In this document: positions 12,565-23,069 of the stretch, piece after piece | How the letters are laid out: each line of letters starts with the position of its first letter | How positions within the stretch are numbered: position 1 is the stretch's first letter | Assembly (NCBI GenBank): GCA_015680685.1 | Contig: MNCI01034159.1 | Coordinates: 1,900 to 50,191, forward strand | DNA from: Gnetum montanum | Taxonomy: Eukaryota > Streptophyta > Gnetopsida > Gnetales > Gnetaceae | DNA length: 48,292 nucleotides | Direction: 5' to 3' | Notes under the pieces: generated by a model | Told to the model about the DNA's origin: nothing | Database searches by the model: none | The model's input: only the letters and a program-made list of their open reading frames with translations | Translations under genes and position numbers: made by a program

Positions 12565-12653
12565 TGGTAAATAATGTTAAGTTTTAATAGCAATCTTTAA
12601 ATGATCCTCCTTATCTAAAATACTAGCATCAAAGTTCTTAGTAGTGGCATCAA
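12565..12653 (-). mobile_element. element B leader with decayed primer-binding site
   Basis: This short piece lies between element A's right flank and B's LTR. At 12,635-12,652 the minus strand reads TGATGCCACTACTAAGAA, spaced from the LTR exactly as in A and C. It matches the tRNA-Asp complement at only 9 of 18 positions, but eight of the nine changes are C to T or G to A. Its position rather than its sequence identifies it. Confidence 0.65.
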
Positions 12654-12929
12654 TGATGAATGGTAGAGTAGATCCTACAACTAACCATATAAATCATAAA
12701 TAGTCATGCATAATCTAGTTAAATTTCTTAGACTTAGGACTAGATAGATGCCTTAGATAACCAAGGACTAAGATGTTGATAATCATCTTTCTAATCACAC
12801 TTGTGTGAGCTTAATTTGTATGATTAAGTGTGACTATGATGAACAATGGTTTTTATTATTATTAACATATTTAAACTATTAAAATATTTAACTAATTACT
12901 GTAAAAGTAGAGAGATAATCTAAACTAGC
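12654..12929 (-). repeat. element B 5' LTR, left part
   Basis: It starts TGATGAATGG and follows the LTRs of A and C through the ATGCATAATCTAGTTAAATT block to TAATCTAAACTAG. There element C interrupts it. The remainder of the LTR resumes at 39,730, and the two parts join smoothly when compared with the intact LTRs of A and C. Confidence 0.82.
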
Positions 12930-13862
12930 TGATGAATGGTGAAGGTACTCCTATGCCGAACCATATGAATCACAAAGCATTCATGTTTGATTTGGTCAAA
13001 TTTTGTGAACTCTATAGTTTTTGGTGCACTAATCTTCTAGGTAGTGATTCTTTCCCTAAGGTTATTCATTGTTTTCCCAATGTGAGTTATGAAGCTCAAA
13101 GCTATGGTTAAGTGTAATTAATGCATATGATTTTTATCATTTTATGTTTTATGATTTTGGTGCTTGAAATAAAAAAAATGAAGAATAAAGTAATTTAATA
13201 CCTATTTTTAATCTAATGAGCTAACTACTATTCAATTAGTCCTAACATAAGTATTTGGTCCCAGTTGCTGTACATGACCTAAACCCATGTATCCATTGCT
13301 AGGTTACCAAGCAGTATGCTACTAGGTGCATTAAGCAATAACACTATTGGGATTACCAAGAAAGTACTTGTTACACTTGAAGTGGTCGTACTTATGTATT
13401 TAATCTATTTAGCTTACCTCGCTTACTTACCTAATTAGCTTAATTACTGGAAAATACAGAATAAATAAATGAAAATATATTAATTGCATAAATGAGACAT
13501 TTAAATTATCCAAAATGCTACAAGATTTATCAAGAAGTTTGTCTTTATTGTTGCAAACACTATCGTCCTTTGGTATAGTAGTGCTTGAATAAAGAGCCAT
13601 ACACTTAATGACTATTGCTATGTGTACTCAGGAAAATATTCTAACTCTTAAATGGAAAAACTACAAGAGCTTCACTACACTATGATTGCCTAATGTCATA
13701 AATGTGGTTGGTGAGCATGTATTTATAAGCAAAAATGGGCCCTATGTTGATTGGGCCATGTTGATGCATGAAATAATGCATTAATAAGGCCATGTAAATA
13801 GGGCCCAGTCAACAGGGCTTAGTTGATGAGACCTTGTTGATGTAGCCAACAACGACTTATCA
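12930..13862 (-). repeat. element C 3' LTR
   Basis: A 933-bp LTR from TGATGAATGG to GACTTATCA. It closely resembles 38,787-39,729, for example in the shared block TTTTTAATCTAATGAGCTAAC. A minus-strand TATA-like box (CTTATAAATAC) lies near 13,720-13,729. The polypurine tract TCATGGGGGTA on its right marks it as the 3' LTR. Confidence 0.87.
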
Positions 13863-13873
13863 TACCCCCATGA
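13863..13873 (-). promoter_or_regulatory. element C polypurine tract
   Basis: The minus strand reads TCATGGGGGTA immediately before the TG of the 3' LTR. It is the same site as in element A but less decayed. Confidence 0.78.
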
Positions 13874-13899
13874 CTGAATGAGAACTTATTCTTGAGTTT

Positions 13900-14300
13900 C
13901 TTTACAAAATTGGAAAGGTATGGAATTGTTGAAAATAGCTCCTTGGTGTTGATAAACGAGATAGCAAATTGTTTGCACTTGATGTTGAACAATCTGATTG
14001 CATCTTTTAGCTCCTAGTAATCATTCATTCTCTTGGACAAGTTATTAGCAGTTGATCGTTGATCCATGAATTGTGCCCTGAGAATTTTGAGTTTAGCATT
14101 TGTTGTCACAAGCTTTTGCTTGGTGTCCTTATGGTGCTTGAACTTAGCCTTGTATAAAAAGTACAAGATAGCCACCTATTTTTTTGAGTTTTGACTATAG
14201 CTACCTAATAGTTAGCATGTCCAGGTTTGCATAGTGAAAATTGGCCAATTCCATGTACTCTATCATTTCTTTAATTTGAAACTTCTTCAATTAGATCTTA
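13900..14300 (-). pseudogene. X3 pseudogene, C-terminal part (accessory frame of element C)
   Basis: The minus strand gives coding-like text with few stops, spread over two frames. The first block, KKFQIKEMIEYMELANFHY (14,210-14,290), resembles the X1 block AYNKFKE.VKFIE at 33,030-33,080. A coiled-coil-like stretch follows (TTNAKLKILRAQFMDQRS). It lies directly upstream of the polypurine tract, where Athila-type elements carry an extra 3' (env-like) frame. It is separated from the rest of X3 (17,675-19,520) by the 871-bp tandem array. Function unknown. Confidence 0.5.
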
Positions 14301-14766
14301 AAATTATTTTTGGAGCTTAAGATTTTTTTAGAGCTTAAAATTTTTGAAGAGATCTTATGCATCAAGGAAAAGAACAGGGAGGCTGAGAGAAATACTATAG
14401 AAACTATAAAATAGAAAGTAATAGAAAGCTTAAAGAATTACACAAAATTTGTTGTTATACAAAACATTTTTGGAAACTTTCACCCCTAATCAATCTGTTT
14501 AGGCAATGCAAATAGGTAGTCGAAGTTGCAAAGGAAAGGGAATGAGCATGCCAGTACATGTATAAATAGGCTATCAACTTCTAAAATTAGAAAAACTACC
14601 ACTCAAAATTAGAGTGGGCCCCACTTGTCATAGGTAAGATGGGGCTAGGATGATATATTGACAAAACTATTACAGAATAGCACTTCAAAAGCAAGCATGA
14701 AGCATTCAAAAAATCATATATTTTGGCAAAGCCAAAGGATGTATAGGGTTTAGGGAAACCCTCATG

Positions 14767-15076
14767 TTTGAATGGTAAATATGAGGGGTTCGACATCAAA
14801 GAATGTCATGCACACAAGCGTTCGGTTGAAAATAGGAATGAACAAAAATATTCAATAGCAATGAAGAGATGAGCTACAACGACACTGGAGAAGAAACAAC
14901 CAGAGGTTGTGATAAAACTAAAGAAAGCACCTTCAGAAGAAACCACAACCAAGAAGACCAACGTAAGAAGAGTGGTGGTCAAGACATGGATCAAAAAGAA
15001 GAAACATGTTGTGGTCCACAAAAGCCTGCAATGTGATCAAAACCTATGGAGAACGTACAAAAGAATTAAAACCTAA
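14767..15076 (+). pseudogene. array unit 1: lysine-rich reading frame
   Basis: The plus strand reads from about NGKYEGFDIKECHAHK through LEKKQPEVVIKLKKAPSEE and WIKKKKHVVVHKSLQCDQN to the stop after RIKT. There is one internal stop near 14,869 (R*ATTTLEKK). The same frame and the same terminal stop recur in units 2 and 3. It lies about 205 bp after the TATA box at 14,561. The downstream AACGTAAGA resembles a 5' splice site and is conserved in all units, so the translated form may be shorter. No known family is recognised. Confidence 0.5.
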
Positions 15077-15638
15077 CCAAAATAGAAAAAAATCTAAAAA
15101 TGATTAGAATCCAGAGAATAGTGAAAGATGTTGTCAAGCAAGGCTTCACAATTCCAAGGCAGCATGATAGAGAGAAATTTTTTTGGATCTTAAAATTTTT
15201 GAAGAGATCTCATGCATCAAGAAAAAGAATGGGAAGGCTAAGAGAAATACTATAGAAACTCTAAAATAAAAAAATTGTTAAACAAAAAGAAATATAAAGC
15301 TCAAAGAATTGCAAAACATTTTTTGTTATACAAAACATTTTCGAGGACTTGCACCCATCATCAGTGTGTTTAGGCAACATGGCTAGGTAGCCAAAGCTAC
15401 AAAGCTAAGTGAATGATCATGCTAGTACATGTATAAATAGGATTCCAACTTCTAAAATTAGAAAAATCACTACTCTTTAAAATTAGAGTAGGCCCCACTC
15501 ATCATAGGTGAGATGGGGGTGGGACAATGTATTGACAAAACTGTTATAGAATAGTATTTCAAAAGTGAACATGAAGCATTCAACAAATTGAATCTTTTGG
15601 CAAAGTTGAAGGCAGTATAGGATTTAGGGGAACCCTCA

Positions 15639-15950
15639 TGTTTGAATGCTGGACATGAGGGGTCTGACACCAAAGAATGGCATGCATGCAAGCATTTGAC
15701 TGAAAATAACAAAGAACAAAAATTTTCAATAGCAAAGAATAGATGATCTATAATGATGCTAGAGAAGAAATAGCTAGAGGTTGTGATGAAACTGAAGAAA
15801 GCACCTTCAGAAGAAGCCATAACTAAGAAGACCAATGTAAGCAGAGCAATGGTCAAGACATGGATCGAAAAGAAGAAGTATGTCATGGTCCACAAAAACT
15901 TGCAATGTGATCAAAACCCATGGATAACCTGCAAAAGGATTAAAACCTAA
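15639..15950 (+). pseudogene. array unit 2: lysine-rich reading frame
   Basis: Same frame as unit 1 (NAGHEGSDTKEWHACKHL ... VVMKLKKAPSEEAITKKTNV ... KRIKT stop). It has two internal stops, near 15,742 and 15,769. TATA box at 15,432-15,439. The hydrophobic 141-codon frame on the opposite strand (15,470-15,895) is its antisense shadow. Confidence 0.45.
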
Positions 15951-16464
15951 TCAAAAATAAAAAAAATCTAAAAATGGTTAGAATCCATAGAACAGTGAAA
16001 GACAATGTCAAGCAAGGCTTATCAATTTGAAGGTAGGAAGATAGAGAGAAATATTTTTGGAGCTTAAAATTTTTGAAGAGATCTCATGCATCAAAGAAAA
16101 GAATGGGGAGGCTGAGAGAAATACTGTAGAAACTGTAAAATAGAAAAAATATTAAACAGAAAGTAATAGAAAGCTCAAAACATTGCACAAATTCTGTTGT
16201 TACATAAAATGTTTTCAAGGACTTGCACCCCTCATCAGTGTGTTTAGGCAATGTGGCCAGGTAGCCGAAGTTACAAAGGCAAGGAAATCAGCATGCCAGT
16301 ACATGTATAAAGAGGGTCAAAACTTCTAAAATTAGAAAACCCATTGCTCTCTAAAATTAGAGCGGGCCCCACTCATCATAGGCAAGATTGGGGTGGGACG
16401 ATGTCCTGGCAAAACTATTATAGAATAGTATTTCAAAAGAAAATAGGAAGCATTCAACAAATTG

Positions 16465-16824
16465 GATCTTTTGATAGAGCTAAAGGGTGTATATGGTTTA
16501 GGGGAATTCTCATGTTTGAATGGTGGACATGAGGGATTCGACACCAAAGAATGTCATGCACGTAAGCATCTGGCTGAAAATAGCAATGAAAAAAAATATT
16601 CAATATCAACGAAGAGACAAGATGCAATGATGTTGGAAAAGAAACAACCAGAGGTTATGATGAAACTGAAGAAAGCACCTTCAGAAGAAACCACAACCAG
16701 GAAGACCAACGTAAGTAGAGTGGTGGTCAAGACATGGATCAAAAAGAAGAAACATGTCATGATCTACAAAAACCTACAATGCAATCAAAACCTATGGAGA
16801 ACCTGCAAAATGATTAAAACATAA
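16465..16824 (+). pseudogene. array unit 3: lysine-rich reading frame, the longest intact one
   Basis: Open for about 120 codons to the shared stop after KMIKT. It contains FSCLNGGHEGFDTKECHARK, VMMKLKKAPSEETTTRKTNV and WIKKKKHVMIYKNLQCNQN. No upstream ATG is in frame; the frame enters from the unit's 5' part. The TATA box is altered to TATAAAGA (16,306). The protein is strongly basic, with no membrane segment or known motif. Confidence 0.5.
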
Positions 16825-17339
16825 CCAAAAATAGAAAAAAAAATCTTAAAATGCCTAGAATTAGCGAAAGAAACTTTCAAGTAAGGCTCAGCAATTCCAA
16901 GGCAGCGTGGTAGAGAAAAAAATTTTTGGAGCTTAAAATTTTTGAAGAGATCTTGTACGTCAAGGAAAAGAATGGGGAGGTTGAGAGAAATACTATAGAA
17001 ATTGTAAAACAAAAAAACTATTAAACAGAAAGTAATAGAAATCTCAAAGCATTGCACAATGTCTATTATTACAGAAAACATTTTTCGGGACTTGCACCCC
17101 TCATCAGTCTATTTAGGCAATGTGGCCAGGTAGCCGAAGCTACAAAGGCAAGGGAATGAACATGCTAATACATGTATAAATAGGGTCCTAACTTCTAAAA
17201 TTAGAAAAACCACCATTATTTAAAATTAGAGTGGGTCCCACTCATCATAGGAAAGATGGGGGTGGGACAATATACTGACAAAACTATTACAAAATAATAT
17301 TTCAAAAGTGACCATGAAGCATTCAACAAATTAGATCTT

Positions 17340-17672
17340 TTGGCAAAGCCTAAGGGTGTATAGGGTTTAGGAAAACCCTCATGTTTGAATGGTGGACATG
17401 AGGGTTCTGACACCAAAGAATGTCATGCACACAAGCATCTAGCTAAGAACAACAACGAACAAAAGTCTTCAATAGCAACGAAGAGACGAGCTGCAACGAC
17501 ATTGGAGAAGAAACAACCAAAGGTTGTGATGAAACTGAAGAAAAAACCTTTAAAAGAAACGAAAACCAAGAAGACCAATGTAAGAAAATAAGTATTCAAG
17601 ACACGAATCAAAAAGATGAAACATGTCATGGTCCACAAAAACTTGCAACATGATCAAAACCCATGGAGAACC
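17340..17672 (+). pseudogene. array unit 4: lysine-rich reading frame, truncated
   Basis: Same frame (NGGHEGSDTKECHAHKHL ... KKKPLKETKTKKTNVRK), with a stop at 17,589-17,591 and the end removed where the array stops at about 17,672. TATA box at 17,175-17,182. The unit is joined directly to minus-strand X3 sequence (GTTGTGTTATAGGCATC). Confidence 0.45.
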
Positions 17673-17674
17673 TC

Positions 17675-19520
17675 TGTTGTGTTATAGGCATCTATTCCAT
17701 CAATGATGGATTGCCACACTTCTCTTCCTTGCTAGAGCTGCTTGAGGTCCTTCTTTACTTTTTCCTTAGCCATTTGAATATGCTTCTCATTGACTCCCTG
17801 CTATAGGCCAACATGGTCTCTATAATGATTCCTAACTCTTTTAAATTTCAAAGCTTCATTTATTCAAGTGGTAATCTCAATGGCAGCTTTGTAGCATAAG
17901 TCTCAAACTTTCTCCATAGATAAATTATGATTTTTTGTGGCCAATTTCCTCAATTCTATGTTTACCCTGGCAAGTTGTTCCTGCTATTGATGAATGAATT
18001 CCTACATCTATTATTTTTGTGCATCAAAATTGCATAGGTGGTGATTTTCTATGGTCAGCAACTCATTTTCTTCGTGCATCTAAACCAAGTCCTTTTGAAC
18101 TAAGTAATTTTTTGCTTTTTCTATGGAATGGTTGAAGATGGCCATTAGAGTTTCCTCTGTAACTTGTTTTAGTCATTCTTGAAGCTATTGAAAAGCTTCA
18201 TCTCTAGGTATTGCTAGGCTAAGGAGTGTAGGATTAGCAAAATGAACATGTAGTTCAGCAACTTCTACAATTAACCATTGGTTTTGTGCTTAGGCTATTT
18301 CAATTTGCACTTCCAGGATGATGCAGTTGCACTTTGTTTCCAATAGCTTTGATTGGGTTGTAGTAATGTTATTCAAAAAATAAAAGATATTTGAAATCAG
18401 TTGCCTAGTCCCCACTAGTCAGTTCAACAACTTTTCATGCTAATTTGTACTTAATTTTTTGCTAATCGTGTCTACAAATGTCTGCACATCTTGAAGTGTA
18501 GATAGAGATTTCTAGGAATAAATGGTATTGAGATAAAGACAATATTATCTCTTGGGCATCAAGATTTGACCTCATAGGCAACTACACTCTTTGGATAAAG
18601 AATATCAGCCCACATCTTTTCATATGGCTAATTTTCTAAGCTACCTCATGAAGGTGACTCATCATAGGTCGATATATAGATGGATCTCCACCACTCATTC
18701 TTGCATGCTACTCCCTTTCATGAAAGAGCTATTTTTAGATTTTGCACAAGTGCTTAATGGCTGCATGGTCCTTTAGAGTTGCTTTTTGAGTAGGTGGTGA
18801 CTAATGCTCCCCTTCTTTAGTCATGGCAAGTGCCTTGTCCTTAATTATTTTAGACCTTGAGGCCAAAGGAACATGCTTGATCATGTCATTTTCATAGTAG
18901 ATAATTCTTGCCCTTTTGCAAAGTTTCCAAATAAGGCATGGAAAAGGTAGAGTCTTCCATCCATTTTCATTTTTTTGAAGCGCTTCTTAATCTCTAAATA
19001 GATCAATTATGGAAGGTTTGCTTAAAATCTCCCACTTAGAGTGATGCATGCTTAGGCAGAAAAGGTGGTGACCTTGTTGGGCCTCACCATTAGATTGAGG
19101 TGATAGGCCAGTATCTTCAAGTATATGCATTTAGCTAGTGTGAGTAAGTTAAATTCCCTATAGTTGACCACATAACATCATTGGGTCCACTTTTTTTTAG
19201 CCTTAGGGTTAGCTTGTGTTGATAGCCCTATTAGTTATGTCCCAATATCAAGCAACCCAAGCACCTATGTGATAGCTTCAACTAAGTAGGACACTTGAAT
19301 ATCCTTGATCTTCACTCTGGAGCTTATCCTTTTTTTGTTTTAGAAGAGGTATGTCTCTTCCATGTACCACTCCCCACTGAATGTGATGATTTCCCACATG
19401 GGAGAAGTNACCTTGAGTGGCTCCTAGGCTTGTTCTTGTTGGCCCCTTCTAATTCTGGGTTTTTTCTCTCTTACTTGAGAGGGTTCTTCCTCTTGTAGTT
19501 ATTTTGGACTTGGCACCATC
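17675..19520 (-). pseudogene. X3 pseudogene, main part (accessory frame of element C)
   Basis: The minus strand is protein-like over 1.8 kb despite stops and frameshifts. Examples are EQLARVNIELRKLATKNHN and GVNEKHIQMAKEKVKKDLKQ near 17,780-17,980 (predicted coiled coil), and MVRPNKVTTFSA and EIKKRFKKMKMDGRLYLFHA near 18,900-19,100. The stretch RNHYRDHV ... IIDGIDAYN (17,680-17,850) resembles X1 at 32,880-33,040 (WKDYRTRV ... FINAIRNFEAYN). The 3' continuation is at 13,900-14,300 beyond the tandem array. Its position between pol and the 3' LTR and its strand fit an Athila 3' accessory frame, but I cannot name the protein. An N lies at 19,409. Confidence 0.5.
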
Positions 19521-20968
19521 TATAATTACAACATGACCATAGGTTAGCAATTGTTGTGTAATATGAAACAATTGGGATACCTTATCTTCTTGGGATAGTT
19601 ACAAATGGCTAAGTTGTGATTATAATTAATTTAATTAATTTTTATCATTATTTTAATTTCTTTTAATGTTAATAAGTCATTTTGGAGGGTGTTGGAATGA
19701 TTAACTCTAAAAATTTGGTGGTTTCATATCATTGTATTCATTAACCCTCTAGGGGAGTTAGAAAAAGTTTCAAAAAATTTCATCAAAAACCTTAAGGTTT
19801 ACAACCCCCATGATTAAGACCTTACCTCTGGTAGCTCCAGCTATAGGATTAAAGAACAAAGTGATTTGGACAATTGGTTGGAAATTCATGGGCTCTAAAA
19901 AATGGCAAAATTTTCCCTCTTGTTATGAAGCAAATGTTAAAGATTTCAAAGTCCATGGCGGTATTTATAGGATTTTTGACATGCATCTTTGGGGTTCATT
20001 ATGTTGACTAGGCCTAGTGAACATGACTATTGACCACCATTGACTTTTGTTGACTTTGGTCAAACTTTCAAAATACAAGGAGTTTTTGAATGAATTTGAG
20101 ATCAAATGGAAGCCCAAAAATCCATGAACATGATGAGAATAGTAGAAGAGGGTGGTGTTGAAGCCCCAAAATATATAAAATTGAGAAAATGATTTGGAGA
20201 ATGGCTTTAATGAAAGTTTAAGGAGCACTTTGCAGGATACACAATGGAATATGTGAAAGATAGGATTGTAGTAATGTCTAAAGTAAGGAACTTAACTAAC
20301 CAAACCAAGAGATATGCAAGTGGGCCATCCCCATAGTAGGCACATGTCCTTTTCATCCTTGCATAACCTGAAGTAATGAGTCTATGAGCCCCATAGTTGA
20401 GTAATGGTCATGAAAAGCTAAGGACCAACCAAAAAGAATCTATCCAAGAATTTCAATACATCAAACTAAGACATTGAGCATAACATAGATACTTGTAGTG
20501 AGGTGAATTATGGTAGTATAGATGGAAAATTGAGAAGGTGGGATGGAATCCAAATTGAGGTCATAAGAAGTCCCTTCTGAAGTTTGTGTTTAGAATGACT
20601 GGAGAAGATCCATCCTTAATCTAGACCAAAACCAACCTCTTTTAGTCACTTCAAATAACCACTCCAAGACCAATCCATCCCCTTGAGACACAAGAGTTCT
20701 CCAACAAAACAGCCATCATTGCACAAGGAGAAGAAAATAGAAGTAGAAAGTAAGATAGGGCCTTAGTTAAAAGGGGGCCTTCAGACATGGGTAACATGTC
20801 TTTCTAGTTCCATAACCATTGCTTTTAGCCTTTTTATATTTCTAAGGGGTGTGTTTTGACTTCCCATCATGTTTTTTTCTTCTTTATCTATCTCTTTCTT
20901 TTTCTTTGTTTTGTTTTCGTTTGTGCTTTTTTTCTTTTCTTGTTTTTCATTTTAGATGGGAACCACAC

Positions 20969-21779
20969 TGATGGGACATGATATCACATGGGCCATGATA
21001 TCGCAGTAGTCATGATATCCCATCCCACATGATATCGTGTACACGATATCATGGCGCATCGTCATATCTAAAAATAAGAAGTGGCTCTCCCTTGTTTCCT
21101 CATCCTAGGCTAGATAGTAGGGAAACTATGGCAGATTGATCACTCCAGAGATAGAATATTTTCCATGTTCCTGCAGTAGGAGTCCTAAAGTGAATGGATC
21201 TTTATTCGAGAAGACATTGTACTTGAACACAAGTTTGTGTACGAAAATAAAGATGATCTTCTTGGATAAACCTTGTAGTCCATGGAATAGGCTAATTAGG
21301 ATTTTATTTACTATTATTTACATGCTTTATTAGTTATTAAATCTCTCAACCCTTCTCTCCTCATTAAGTGCATCAATACAACCACTTCAAGCATGTGCAT
21401 TACGCTTGGTGATCCCAGGAACGATTAGCGTTTGGTAGCCAAGGTTGCATTGGTTTAGGGTGTTTACGGTAAGTGGGAATGGATGTTGACACTAGGTTAA
21501 TTTAGACTTAGTTCATTAGTTAAAGTTAGTAATTAGCCCTCTCAACCCTTCACCATGTTTGGATAGGAGAAAAAAACATAAAAAGCATAAAAATCATATA
21601 CCTCAGACTTACTTAACCATACACCGTGAAAACTACAAATAAGTTTAGGAAGACAACAAATGATTAACCCTAAGTGTTCCATGGGGTGTGTAGGCACTTA
21701 GTCTGCAAAGTTCAACCAGATCACGCATGTTACACTCTTATTTGTATGGTTGAGTGTAGGGGTATCTCGCCACTCATCA
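20969..21779 (+). mobile_element. solo LTR of the same Athila-like family, opposite orientation
   Basis: This 811-bp unit runs from TGATGGGACATG to GCCACTCATCA and is flanked by CACAC (20,964-20,968) and CACAT (21,780-21,784). The uninterrupted copy of repeat D near 8,130 has a single CCACACCATGC at the site, so the insertion and its 5-bp duplication are directly visible. The right end (GTATGGTTGAGTGTAGGGGTA) is the reverse complement of the left ends of the A and C LTRs, so this copy is oriented opposite to A, B and C. No internal region remains, as expected after LTR-LTR recombination. Confidence 0.85.
21028..21053. repeat. 26-bp perfect palindrome within the solo LTR
   Basis: Thirteen-base arms starting CATGATATCGTG meet at GTAC. 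The preceding 60 bp contains three more CATGATATC words (near 20,977, 20,994 and 21,011). It lies in the U3 end of the solo LTR. It might be a regulatory-site cluster or a product of local duplication. Confidence 0.8.
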
Positions 21780-22445
21780 CACATCATGCAAAGACTTTAT
21801 TTAACTTTTTATTATTGGAACATGGAATGGTAACTAGTTAATGAAAATGCTCAAGCACACAAGTAGAAGAGTACAAAGAGTAAAGAGTCCCCTTGAAGTC
21901 ACACCCTTTTAAATCTTTGAATCCTTTCTAATTTTAGAAACTACCAAGGTCACAAATTTATTAAAAGTTTCTTTAATGAAAGGGACCTTAAACTTCTATT
22001 AAAAGGAACACCATAGAGTTTGTAGATTGGTGGATGTCATGGACTCACTACCTATTAAATAAAAAATAAACCATGTCATAGTTATCAGACATTAGAATTC
22101 AAAAATAGAAAGCAGACATTAAAAATAATAACACTAAGTACAAACCATCATTAGTAAAGAACAACAGTGGGATTGTGTTCTATAGTAATAAAGCACTTTT
22201 AATAACAAAAATAATGAAAAGTAGCAAATAGAAACATAATAAAGTAAAAAATATAAAAAGGTATAAAATATTCAAGAAAGAAAAAACATACTAATGATGT
22301 TGTAAAGAAAAAATCAAGAAAATGGATAAAAATCAACAAAGTGTAAAATAAAAAATATGTAAAATAGAAAAGTGAAAAACCGAGGAGCCATGTGGATGGT
22401 TAGCATGGATGGTCATCTCTCCCCTTACTGATGTAGATCAACTAC

Positions 22446-22760
22446 GTGTTCTCTAGGATGCTCATGAAGGGCCTTGCAGAGGCCACTATGCAGGAAGATG
22501 CATAAACATAAAAATCCTAATGGTAGGATACTATTAGCCTATAATCTTTAGGGATGCCCACTAGTTTGTCTAATCTTGTGAACACTGTCAATGAGATGGT
22601 GGGATGATTGCTTGAATGGAGGATCCTCAATAGTGGATTCAACCACTAGAGCCCTTTAACATATGGATCATAGACTTCATGGGTCCAATCACATCTATGT
22701 CCAATGAAAAGGCATATATCATTGTAGTAGTTAACTACTACATCAAATGGCTAGAAGTAG
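22446..22760 (+). pseudogene. gypsy integrase fragment F (zinc finger and first catalytic block)
   Basis: The plus strand gives an HHCC-type finger (DAHEGPCRGHYAGRCINIKI, then GYY.PIIFRDAH.FV.SCEHCQ) and, after a short linker, the core start IWIIDFMGPI with the first catalytic Asp, then YIIVVVNYYIKWLEV. In living Ty3/gypsy elements this enzyme inserts the cDNA in the nucleus. The frame has several stops and ends at the N at 22,761. It is on the strand opposite to element C and therefore foreign to it. The RNase H that should precede it lies after it (22,762-23,069), which points to an assembly rearrangement. Confidence 0.8.
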
Positions 22761-22761
22761 N

Positions 22762-23069
22762 TTTTGGTTGCTACAATGGGTGCACAACTAAATTACACCA
22801 CAATAGAGAAAGAATTAATGCTAGTGGTGTATGCTCTTGAAAAAGTTCAGACACTATGTGCTTGGTTATAAAGTATTTGTGCATACAAATCATAGGGCCA
22901 TCCACTCCTTAATGAACAAGTTGATGGTAAGCCCCTGTATCATATAGTGGCTCGTGATCTTGTAGGAATTCAATCTCACAATGTTAGATTAGAAATTGAC
23001 TAAGAATGCAGTTGTTGATGACCTCTCTCGATTAAGATGGAATAATAAAGAGGAGGAAAGCCCACTCTC
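22762..23069 (+). pseudogene. gypsy RNase H fragment F between two Ns
   Basis: The plus strand reads LNYTTIEKELMLVVYALEKV, then in a neighbouring frame YKVFVHTNHRAIHSLMNKLM and EFNLTMLD ... VVDDLSRL, a typical RT-linked RNase H followed by its C-terminal LSRL motif. The segment is bounded by single Ns at 22,761 and 23,070. Its first 205 bp are repeated in reverse complement immediately after the second N. In a real element RNase H precedes integrase; here the order is inverted. Confidence 0.78.

Larger units (their letters stand above)
14331..17672 (+). repeat. 3.85-copy tandem array of about 871-bp units
   Basis: Units begin with GAGCTTAAAATTTTTGAAGAG or its variant at 14,331, 15,186, 16,060 and 16,929; the last is cut off near 17,672. 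TATA boxes at 14,561, 15,432, 16,306 and 17,175 give spacings of 871, 874 and 869 bp. Each unit contains the TATA box in GTACATGTATAAATAGG, a CTAAAATTAG inverted motif 15-20 bp later, and about 200 bp further a lysine-rich plus-strand frame. The array splits the X3 frame. It could be amplified from an LTR or from a host promoter-exon segment; no TG...CA ends are evident. Confidence 0.85.
19690..22385 (-). repeat. repeat D, copy 2, interrupted by a solo LTR
   Basis: Collinear with 7,240-8,690 when 20,969-21,784 is removed. Landmarks are CCCCCATGA near 19,805, GGGTAACATGTCTTTCTAG near 20,790, TCCCCTTGAAGTCACACCCTT near 21,889 and GTGAAAAAC near 22,372. A minus-strand TATA-like motif (CCTATAAATACC) lies near 19,960, and the purine block CATGGGGG near 19,805 resembles a polypurine tract. 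These suggest D may contain an LTR of another family, but I cannot define its ends. Confidence 0.65.

Noticed and set aside
15470-15895. Longest open frame in the window (141 codons, minus strand, hydrophobic)
   Set aside because: It is the antisense of the lysine-rich frame of array unit 2; lysine codons read backwards give Phe and Leu, which explains the false membrane-protein look. The related minus-strand frames in the other units have the same origin.
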